Assembly (NCBI GenBank): GCA_963814865.1
Contig: CAWFEN010000009.1
Coordinates: 62,001-126,000 of the forward strand
Origin: AP-15 sp963814865
GTDB taxonomy: Bacteria; Pseudomonadota; Alphaproteobacteria; ATCC43930; CGMCC-115725
Length of the DNA stretch: 64,000 nt
Direction: 5' to 3'
A model generated the notes under the pieces. The model made no database searches. It was not told the origin of the DNA and was given only the letters and a program-made list of their open reading frames with translations. Shown in pieces: positions 8,540 to 16,007 of this stretch (position 1 is the first letter of the stretch; each line of letters begins with the position of its first letter). The position numbers and the translations under genes were made by a program.

Positions 8540-10660
8540 TCAGCGCGCCGCGACCCCGGTTGCGCCGGCGCGGTCGAGCGCCTTTTCCACCGCCCCGGCG
8601 GTCAGCAGCTCGGGCAGAAGCTGGCCCTCGGGCCGCGCCGGACCGTAGACGGCATTGAACGGGATGCCGTACCGGCCGAAGCTTTCGAGATAGGCGGTCA
8701 GTGTCGGGTCGGGCCGCGTCCAGTCGCCGCGCATCGCCACCACATCCGGTCGAGCGAGCCGGCTCGCCACCGGCTCGCGGTCGAGCACGACGGCCTCATT
8801 GACCTTGCAGGTCAGGCACCAGGCGGCGGTCACATCGACGAAGACGGTCTTGCCGGCGTCGACCGAGCGGCGGATCTGCGCGGCGTCGAACGGGCGCCAG
8901 CGGCCGCCCGCCCCAGCCGGGCTCGCCCCGATCGCGCCCGATAGGCCGACACCCGCAAGGGCGGGCCACAGCACCGCCGCGGCGACGGCCGCCGCCGCCG
9001 CCGCCGAGGCCAGGCGCGCCGCGATCGCGGGTGTGCCGGGCCGGCGCTTCAGCACCAGCAGCAGGAGCGCGACCAGAAGAGCCGCCGCGGTCCCGAGCGC
9101 TACCCGGACGCCGCACAGCGCCGCCAGCACGAACAGCAGCCAGGCCGCGGTCCCGAGCAAGGCCAGACCGAGCAAGAAACGCAATGCGATCAGCCAGCGC
9201 CCCGGCCGCGGCAGAACGCGAACCAGCCGCGGCGCCGCGGCCACCGCCAGATAGGGTGCGGCAAAGCCGAGCCCCATCGCGGCGAACACCAAGGCGATCT
9301 GGCGCGGCCCCTGCGCCAGCGCAAAGCCGATCGCGGTGCCGACGAACGGCGCCGAGCACGGCGTCGCCAGCAACGTCGCAAAGGCGCCGGTGGCGAAGGC
9401 ATCGGCGTGTGGCCGGCGGCCATGCGCAGCACCCGCCGCATCGTAGATCAGGCGCGGCAAGGCGATCGGCAGCCAGCCCCACAGGCTCGCCGCGAACAGG
9501 GTGGTCAGCGCCGCCATGCCGGCGACAAACCACGGCCACTGGAACTGGATGCCCCAGCCGATCGCCGAGCCCGCCGCCTTGAGCCCGATCAGCGTCCCGG
9601 CCATGACGGCAAAGGAAGCCAGAACACCCGCTGCCGTCATCAGCAGCCCGATCCGGATGCGGCGCCGGTCCGCCCCGGCCTGGCTCGCGACCGAGAGCAG
9701 CTTCAAGGACAATACCGGCAGCACGCAGGGCATGACATTGAGGATCAGTCCGCCGAGCAGCGCGATGGCGATGATCGGGAGCAGCCGCGCCGCCGCGCCG
9801 GGAGCCGGCCCGATCGCCGGCACGGCGGTGAATTCCGCCGCCCGGACGCCGTCGACCAGCGTGAAGGTCAGCGGTTTCCCGGCGACATTTGCGGCACCCG
9901 CCCCGCGGATCGGCACCGCGAGGCGCGCATCCCGCCCTTGCTCGGTGAGGTCGACCGCCGGACGGCCGGGCGATCCCTTGGCGAGGCCTTCGACGAACAG
10001 ATCAGGCGCGCGCAGCGGCGCACCGTCGGTGCGCAGGCGAACCACCAGCTCGGCATCGGCATCGGCATCAGCGGTGGCGACCGTGGCCGGCGACAATTCG
10101 AGCCCGGCGGCGGCGAGCCCGCCCGGCACCCGGGCGCGGGCATCGGCGATCAGCGGCGCCTCGGGTGCGGGCGACGCCGGACCCGCCGGCAGCGCCAGAT
10201 CGAATTTCGCCGAATAGGGCACGCAGATCTCGGCGCAGGCGGCGTAATCGACCGCGGCGTGCAGCACCAGCGCCTCGCCCGGCCGGGCGAGCGTCAGGGC
10301 GATCGGCAGGACGACATGGTCTTGATATCCGGCGGTCTCGAAGCCCTGCAGCGAATAGCGCCGCGGCGCCGGCCAGGCGATCTTGGCCTGCGCGAGGTTG
10401 CCCGACCCGGCCCAATCGATGCTCGGCGGTATCCCGGCATCGCCGGGCGAGCGCCAATAGGCGTGCCAGCCGGGCGCCAGCCTGATTTCGAGCCCGCCCT
10501 CGACCGTCGCCGCCGATCCCGTGGCATCGGTCGCGGCGATCAGCCGCGCGGCGGCATGCTCGTCGCCGACCCAACCCGTCGCCGCCGCCAGAGCCGCCGT
10601 CGCCCCGCCGAGCACCAGCGCCGCCGCCAGCCCCAGACCGCTCCACCCGAAACGCCGCAC
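8540..10660 (-). CDS. ScsB/DsbD-like protein-disulfide reductase
   Basis: 706-aa membrane thiol-disulfide interchange protein that carries electrons from cytoplasmic thioredoxin to periplasmic proteins. It has a signal peptide (residues 1-26), a periplasmic N-domain with the DsbD/ScsB-type cysteines in YAACAEICVPYSAKF, a CcdA-like multi-helix core with redox cysteines in LNVMPCVLPVLSLKLL and TPCSAPFVGTAIGFAL, and a C-terminal thioredoxin-like domain with CLTCKVNE. All three cysteine pairs are present, so the relay looks functional. The Ala/Gly-rich sequence reflects high GC. ScsB proteins are tied to copper tolerance or to reducing specific periplasmic partners; no partner gene is adjacent. 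Confidence 0.9.
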   Translation of the reverse strand: MRRFGWSGLGLAAALVLGGATAALAAATGWVGDEHAAARLIAATDATGSAATVEGGLEIRLAPGWHAYWRSPGDAGIPPSIDWAGSGNLAQAKIAWPAPRRYSLQGFETAGYQDHVVLPIALTLARPGEALVLHAAVDYAACAEICVPYSAKFDLALPAGPASPAPEAPLIADARARVPGGLAAAGLELSPATVATADADADAELVVRLRTDGAPLRAPDLFVEGLAKGSPGRPAVDLTEQGRDARLAVPIRGAGAANVAGKPLTFTLVDGVRAAEFTAVPAIGPAPGAAARLLPIIAIALLGGLILNVMPCVLPVLSLKLLSVASQAGADRRRIRIGLLMTAAGVLASFAVMAGTLIGLKAAGSAIGWGIQFQWPWFVAGMAALTTLFAASLWGWLPIALPRLIYDAAGAAHGRRPHADAFATGAFATLLATPCSAPFVGTAIGFALAQGPRQIALVFAAMGLGFAAPYLAVAAAPRLVRVLPRPGRWLIALRFLLGLALLGTAAWLLFVLAALCGVRVALGTAAALLVALLLLVLKRRPGTPAIAARLASAAAAAAVAAAVLWPALAGVGLSGAIGASPAGAGGRWRPFDAAQIRRSVDAGKTVFVDVTAAWCLTCKVNEAVVLDREPVASRLARPDVVAMRGDWTRPDPTLTAYLESFGRYGIPFNAVYGPARPEGQLLPELLTAGAVEKALDRAGATGVAAR

Positions 10661-10804
10661 CCCGTCCTCTCCGCCAACCGGCCGCCTGAATGACAGCCTA
10701 TAAAGGCACGAACAAGGCCGTCGCGGGGCGGGACCGGCAGCCGGCGTGAATGATGCAGCGCGATCCTGGCGCCGCGCCGCAATCGCGGCGGGACCACCGC
10801 GTCA

Positions 10805-13800
10805 TCAATCGAAATCGGTCGTTTTCCATTCGTCGAAGCACGGCCAATGGATGATGATGCGCACATGTTTCGGCGGTTTGTATCCCAGCCGGTAATAAAC
10901 ATGAAGCTTGGGATGGTGCGGCGGCCGATCCCGATCCTTCTTCTTTTCGTGATGCGCCAATTTGAGGCGATCATGGTCGTGAACCTTCTTGTCGAAATCC
11001 TTCTTCGAGCGTTCGATCGTGCGGTCTCGGCGCAGCAGGTCCTCCCTATCTGCACGCAGGAAATCCTCCCTGTCTTTGCGCAGGAAGTGATCGACGGCTT
11101 CCTTGTGCGAGCGGCGTTTCAACAGATCCACGCCTTCATCCGTCAGCGAACCCTCGATCAGGTCCCGCGCAGCCCCCGCACCGCCCCATACCGCCATCAT
11201 CGGCTCGAAAGCGGTGTCGAGGCCGTGGCCGAAATCGGGGGCGCCCTCGACCGCATTGGCCGACCCCCAAGGTTCCGCGGGGTCGATATCGGTCACCGGA
11301 TCGTCCGACAAAAATTCATAAAGGTTCACGCCGTCGCCTTCTTCCTCGGGATCGCGCGACAGCCAACGGCCGGTGCGCGGGTCGTAGGCGCGGGTTTCGG
11401 TCAGATAGAGGCCGCTCGCGGCATGGTAGAACATGCCGGCATAGCGGAAATCGGTAAAAGGCCCGCTCGCCGGCGTCGTGGTCGGGTTGCCATAGGCGTC
11501 GTAATCATAGGCCTGCACCATCGACACCAGGGAGCTGGCGACGTAGGCGTCGCGCACCGAGCCGAGCTGGTCGGGACCGTAATAGAATAGTGTATCGTTC
11601 GCCGCCGTGGCCGCCGGGATCACTTCGCCCTCGTCGTAATAGAGGCGGTTGACCGCGCCGCTGCCGGTGCGCGACTGGCAGATCTGCGTTCCGCACCAGA
11701 TGTAGCGTGTCGTGGTTGGAGCGCCCGAGACCGGCGTCTCGGTGATCGCAACGCGCCGGCCGAGGCCGTCATAAGAGAAGCTGGTCTTCTGACCCTGATG
11801 CGCGGTGTAGGAGATGCCGACGAGCCGGTTCTCTGCGTCCCAGCTGTAGCTGCGTGCGCCGTCGGAAACCAGCTCGCCGTCGGCGTCGTAGACGAAGCCG
11901 GAATTGGTCAGTTCGTTGACGTTGTTGTAGGTCAGCGTGGTGCTGCCGGAGGGCGCGCTGAGCATTGTGATGTTGCCGGCCGGATCGGGCGTGTACCCGT
12001 ATTTGGCGCCGGTGGTGGAAGCGGCGCTCAGCAGCCGGTACGCCTTGTCGTAGGCGAGGCTCCAGCTTTGCAGCAGGCTCCCCGATTTATTCTCGACGAT
12101 CTTGGTGATCAGATCCTCGGGCGTCGTGGTGTAGCTGAACTGGCGCTCGCCGGCATGCTCATTGGCGATCCCGGCAAGCCTCCGGTCATCCGTGTTGGAG
12201 CGATAAGACCAGGCGGTGGCGACCGCGCCGCCGCTCAGCGCGCGCCTGGTCACCTGCGCGGTCTGGCCGAGATAAGTCAGGGCAAATTTGCCGAGGGCGT
12301 CGGTATGGCCGGTCAGCCGGCTGAGCACGTCGTATTTGAAGCTTTCGGGCGTCGCGCCGCCGACGGTGCGGCTGACCACCCGGCCGAGCGCGTCGTAGGC
12401 ATAGGCGATGGCGCCGTTGGGCAGCGGCCCGCTTTCTTTCCGCAGGCTCAGCGCCCCCGGTGAGCCGACCGGTGCATAGCTGTAGGTGGTCGCGCCGGTG
12501 CCGTCGGTCATGGCGGTGAGGCGCGCGAAGTACGGGTCGTAGGTAAAGCTGACGGTGGGGGTCGGGTGCAGCGCATTCCGATAGCTGATGCCGGCGAGCT
12601 GGTCGTCGAGCGCATAAGAATAATTCTTGCTCTGGCCGAGCGCGTCGGTGACCGCTTTGAGCCGGCTCGTCGTCAGCTCGTAGGTGTAGGTGGCCGCGGT
12701 GCCGTCGGCGTAGATCTTGGCGGTCGGCCGGCTCTCGACGTCGATGTCCCAGCTTGTGGTGTGGCCGTCGGGATCGGTTACGCTCTTGAGCGAGTCGTCT
12801 TCGTAATAGGTGTAGGCCGTCTTATGGCCGAGTGGATCGGTGACCGAGCTCAGGCGTCGGTCTTTATCATAGGCGTAGTGCCACACATGGCCCTGCCGGT
12901 CCTTGTACGAGACCAGATCCAGCCGGCTGTAGGTGTATTGATCGGTGGTGCCGTCGGGATAGGTTGCCTCGGTCAGTCGATCCGCTGCGTCGTATTCGTA
13001 ACCGGCCGTCCAGCCGCCGGCATCGGTGTAGCTCGCGATCCGGTCGAACGAATCATAGGTGAAGCTCGCCGAGGTTTTGCCGTCGGCGTTGGTGATTTCC
13101 GTCAGATCGCCCGTTGCATCATAGGCGTAGCTCGTTTTCTGGCCGAGCGGATTGGTGGCCGAGACGAGCTGTCCGGCGGCGTTGTAGGTGTAGGTGGTGG
13201 TCTTGCCGGCGGCATCGGTATAGGTCAGCGGCCGGTGCCGGCCGTTGTAGGTGAAGGTGGCGATCGTCTGTTGTCCGCTCGCATCCGTCTGCGCGACCGA
13301 AATCACGTCGATCTGATTGGCGGCATAGGTCAGCGTGGTAGTCCGCCCGACCGGATCGACAAATTCGGTCGGATTGCCGGCGGTGTCGTAGGCGAATTGG
13401 TTGAGCTGGGTCTGGCCGTTGTCGAGCACGCGGGCGATTGCGCTCGGCTGGGAATAGGTGCCGGACGCGCCCGCGCCGAGGCCGGAGGTCTGCCCCGGAT
13501 AATTGTACCAGACGCGGTTTTCGAGCGGCTCCTTGGTGCTTTCGATCGTCGACCGTCTGGTGCTGCTGATATCCTCGGCGTCGTGAACGAAATGGGTGAT
13601 TCGCGCGTCGGCATACTCGCAGCCGCCGGACGGCGCACAATGGCCGGCCGCATATTGATGCTTGTCCCAATGAAAGCTGTCGCGGTAGTTGAGATACGAG
13701 TTGAACAACGGGCTGGGCATGCCCTGCGGCGCATCGGGCTCGGAAGATGGCACCGGCGCCGGCTCGAAGGTTTCCTCGCGCTCGCCGTAGCCGAGCGGGT

Positions 13801-14650
13801 CGATGATGTTCAGGAAGCGCTGGTCGGTGGCGCCGACGGAATCGCCGTAGGTGCCATAGGTGAAGCTGGTGCTGCCGTACGGCGTCGTCAGCTTGTCGAT
13901 CAGCGACGAGGCATCATAGGTGAAGCTCGAGGTCAAGCCTATGACATCGGTGATCGAGATCAGCCTGCTGCTGCTGTCATATTTCAAGCTTGCGCTGCGG
14001 CCGAACGGGTCGGTGACCGCGGTTACCAGGAGCGGCGAGATTGGCGACCCATAGCCGAACTTGGTCTCGCGCCCGGTCGCGTCCTCCAGATAGGACAGCC
14101 GCACTTGCCCGCTGACCTTCGCATAATGCAGCGACAGCGTGTTCCCTTGCGGGTCGGTGATCTTGGTCAGGAAGACATTGCGCGGATAGACCGCGCTGCC
14201 GTCCGACTCGGCATAGGTCTCGACCGTGCCGTCGTTCAGAAAACGCTGGTAGGTCACCGGGCTGGTCTTTTCCAGCGACAGCACCGAGGCATCGTCTTGT
14301 TCGGGCGCGAAGTCGCGCGTGCTGCTGTCGTAGCCGGTCTCGGGATAGACGATCCCGCTGCGCTCGTAGAAATTCGCAGTCGCCCCCGGAACGCCGATAT
14401 TGCCCGGGTCGTCCTGGATATAGCTCAGCCAGTTCAACGTCCATTTCTGGCTGACGTTGAAGTAGCCGAAGCTCGACGACTGGCTTACCAGGCGCTGGTC
14501 GTAGCTGAGCGTCACCTCGGCCGAGGGACCGATCGGCGGGGCGTAGCCGGCCGGCGTGTCCGAGAGCGTAACGCCGACCGACTGCTCGTTGATGCCGTAG
14601 CCGCACATGCCGGTGTCGTCGCAAGGGGGGTCATCGCCCGCCCCCCACAC
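10805..14650 (-). CDS. RHS/YD-repeat protein with RHS core domain (5' frame-split)
   Basis: 1281 aa as read from the ATG at 14650, but the frame is open back to 14755, where it continues the peptidase domain encoded upstream after a one-base shift. Dozens of YD repeats (for example TYTYNAAGQLVSATNPLGQ) wrap into an RHS shell, ending in the RHS-associated core (RYAGMFYHAASGLYLTETRA, then RYDP-like DPRTGRWLSRDP). The usual DPxG end of the core is altered to DPAEP. The variable C-terminal tail of about 150 aa is very basic and acidic, with an approximate repeat FLRKDRED/FLRADRED/LLRRDR, and ends in HWPCFDEWKTTDFD; I recognise no toxin fold in it. No immunity-sized gene follows; only 144 nt separate it from the next gene. 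Confidence 0.88.
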   Translation of the reverse strand: MWGAGDDPPCDDTGMCGYGINEQSVGVTLSDTPAGYAPPIGPSAEVTLSYDQRLVSQSSSFGYFNVSQKWTLNWLSYIQDDPGNIGVPGATANFYERSGIVYPETGYDSSTRDFAPEQDDASVLSLEKTSPVTYQRFLNDGTVETYAESDGSAVYPRNVFLTKITDPQGNTLSLHYAKVSGQVRLSYLEDATGRETKFGYGSPISPLLVTAVTDPFGRSASLKYDSSSRLISITDVIGLTSSFTYDASSLIDKLTTPYGSTSFTYGTYGDSVGATDQRFLNIIDPLGYGEREETFEPAPVPSSEPDAPQGMPSPLFNSYLNYRDSFHWDKHQYAAGHCAPSGGCEYADARITHFVHDAEDISSTRRSTIESTKEPLENRVWYNYPGQTSGLGAGASGTYSQPSAIARVLDNGQTQLNQFAYDTAGNPTEFVDPVGRTTTLTYAANQIDVISVAQTDASGQQTIATFTYNGRHRPLTYTDAAGKTTTYTYNAAGQLVSATNPLGQKTSYAYDATGDLTEITNADGKTSASFTYDSFDRIASYTDAGGWTAGYEYDAADRLTEATYPDGTTDQYTYSRLDLVSYKDRQGHVWHYAYDKDRRLSSVTDPLGHKTAYTYYEDDSLKSVTDPDGHTTSWDIDVESRPTAKIYADGTAATYTYELTTSRLKAVTDALGQSKNYSYALDDQLAGISYRNALHPTPTVSFTYDPYFARLTAMTDGTGATTYSYAPVGSPGALSLRKESGPLPNGAIAYAYDALGRVVSRTVGGATPESFKYDVLSRLTGHTDALGKFALTYLGQTAQVTRRALSGGAVATAWSYRSNTDDRRLAGIANEHAGERQFSYTTTPEDLITKIVENKSGSLLQSWSLAYDKAYRLLSAASTTGAKYGYTPDPAGNITMLSAPSGSTTLTYNNVNELTNSGFVYDADGELVSDGARSYSWDAENRLVGISYTAHQGQKTSFSYDGLGRRVAITETPVSGAPTTTRYIWCGTQICQSRTGSGAVNRLYYDEGEVIPAATAANDTLFYYGPDQLGSVRDAYVASSLVSMVQAYDYDAYGNPTTTPASGPFTDFRYAGMFYHAASGLYLTETRAYDPRTGRWLSRDPEEEGDGVNLYEFLSDDPVTDIDPAEPWGSANAVEGAPDFGHGLDTAFEPMMAVWGGAGAARDLIEGSLTDEGVDLLKRRSHKEAVDHFLRKDREDFLRADREDLLRRDRTIERSKKDFDKKVHDHDRLKLAHHEKKKDRDRPPHHPKLHVYYRLGYKPPKHVRIIIHWPCFDEWKTTDFD

Positions 14651-15716
14651 CCGGCCGGCCTCGTCTGCGCCGACCTTGCGCCACGCCGCATCGCGCCTCT
14701 GATTGACCGGTGCCAGAAAATACCCGCTCGCCTCCGAGTTCGAGCGCGGCTTGCGTCACCCAGACGCTTTGCCGCCCGAAGGTCGGGTCGCGGACCTCGT
14801 AGCGGCCGTTTGCCGCGGCGAGGATCGCCGAGAAATGGCCGACCTTCCAATGCACGATCGACGGCACCGGCACCGCCTCTCCCGGTTTGCGGAAGATCGG
14901 CTCCAACGGGAGCCTGGCCTGCTCCGCCAATTGCGCCACCTCGGCCAAGGTCGTCCCCTGCGGCCCCGCCCGCACCTTGCTCAGAAACCTGACCTGATCC
15001 GGCGTTGCGTGCTGCGCCAGCATCAGCATCTTCACCGCCGTCGGCCCGCACAGATAGAGGTGCTTCGGATCGGTCTTCATGATCCACAAGGTGTCGCGGG
15101 CGTTCTGCACCGTTTCGGTGGCGCGCCCGCTGACCGGCCGGTCGCCGATTTCGGCGAGCAGCGCTGCCAGCCGTTCTTTATGGCCGAGTTCCGCATGCAG
15201 GCGGACCAGCTCGCCGACGGCGCGGTCGACCAGCGCCCGCGCCTGCCGGCCGGTCGCCGCCTTGCCGTCGTGCCAGGCCGCTTCCCAGGCGTCGAGCGCG
15301 CGCGAGAAATAGCCGTAATGCAGATAGACGATGCCGAGATTGGTCAGCACCGCGACCCGCCAGGCGGAATGCGGATAAGCCGTCAGAAACCCGGTCAGGG
15401 CGGAAAAATCGTCCGGATCGCCACGGTGCTCATAGACCGAGACCGCGCGGGCCAGCGCCGCATCCTCCGCCGGCGTCGTCGGCCCGGTCGCCACCAGCGG
15501 CTCGGGGACGTGCGCCCCGGCAAGCTGCGCCTCGAGTTGCGCGCGCGCCGCGTCGGCCGCGGGCACGACCGCGGCGGCGGCCGAATGCACCCCGCCGACG
15601 GCCGGCAGCGCGGCCAATGCGGCGGCGCAGCACAGCGCGCTGACCGCCCCTAACCACCGCCTCACCACCCCTGCCGACACGGCGCTGCGCGGATCTCCCA
15701 TGATCCGTCTCCTCAC
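14631..15716 (-). CDS. Exported C39-like peptidase domain, N-terminal part of the RHS protein
   Basis: 361 aa as read. Residues 1-50 form a signal or anchor segment, 55-210 a helical TPR-like region, and 215-330 a papain-like C39 domain with a complete triad: Cys223 (YLCGPTAVKMLM), His294 (WKVGHFSAIL) and Asp310 (YEVRDPTFG). The last about 30 residues are Arg/Gly-rich noise. Shifting one base between 14731 and 14755 gives EASGYFLAPVNQRR and runs directly into the RHS frame, so a single product of about 1640 aa is likely. The start is a GTG at 15716 overlapping the previous stop (GTGA), or the ATG at 15701. C39 domains cut leader peptides; here the target may be the RHS chain itself (inference). 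Confidence 0.82.
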   Translation of the reverse strand: MRRRIMGDPRSAVSAGVVRRWLGAVSALCCAAALAALPAVGGVHSAAAAVVPAADAARAQLEAQLAGAHVPEPLVATGPTTPAEDAALARAVSVYEHRGDPDDFSALTGFLTAYPHSAWRVAVLTNLGIVYLHYGYFSRALDAWEAAWHDGKAATGRQARALVDRAVGELVRLHAELGHKERLAALLAEIGDRPVSGRATETVQNARDTLWIMKTDPKHLYLCGPTAVKMLMLAQHATPDQVRFLSKVRAGPQGTTLAEVAQLAEQARLPLEPIFRKPGEAVPVPSIVHWKVGHFSAILAAANGRYEVRDPTFGRQSVWVTQAALELGGERVFSGTGQSEARCGVAQGRRRRGRPGVGGGR

Positions 15717-15991
15717 GAGAAATTGGGTGATTTCGCCGGCTGCGACGGGGGCAGCGCGGCACCGTCGCCCGGCTTCAGCAAACCTTCCTTGATCAGCCCG
15801 TCGCGCACCCGTTCGAGCATCGAGAGCGCTTGCAGCAGACCTTGCGTCGGCAATGCCAGAACCAATTCGGGAACCGTCTGGGCCTCCTGGCCGGCGCCGC
15901 GATCGGTCGTCAGCAGGCGGTGAAACTCGATCCGCGCCACCCCGTTCAGGATCGAGATGCCCTTGATGCCGTCGCAGAAATAGGTCGTCAT
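15713..15991 (-). CDS. Conserved 92-aa protein of the RHS cassette
   Basis: Small soluble protein starting MTTYFCDGIKGISILNGVAR. It has one cysteine, a beta-rich first half (ISILNGVARIEFHRLL) and a helical second half with a Pro/Ser-rich end. No signal peptide or membrane segment. An in-frame upstream extension to 16072 overlaps the preceding gene and is Arg-rich, so the ATG at 15991 is preferred. The stop overlaps the peptidase start by four bases (GTGA), meaning translational coupling, and it starts 17 nt after the repeat-protein stop. It could be a chaperone or accessory factor for the secreted partners; that is inference from position only. Confidence 0.72.
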   Translation of the reverse strand: MTTYFCDGIKGISILNGVARIEFHRLLTTDRGAGQEAQTVPELVLALPTQGLLQALSMLERVRDGLIKEGLLKPGDGAALPPSQPAKSPNFS

Positions 15992-16007
15992 CGGCAGGCC
16001 GCTCCCT

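Noticed and set aside
10805..11250. RHS C-terminal tail as a known toxin domain
   Set aside because: The tail is a charged repeat without recognisable nuclease, deaminase or ADP-ribosyltransferase residues, and no immunity gene follows; I could not support the claim.
14631..15716. C39 domain as part of a bacteriocin ABC exporter
   Set aside because: No transmembrane ABC or ATPase region follows; the continuation is an RHS shell.
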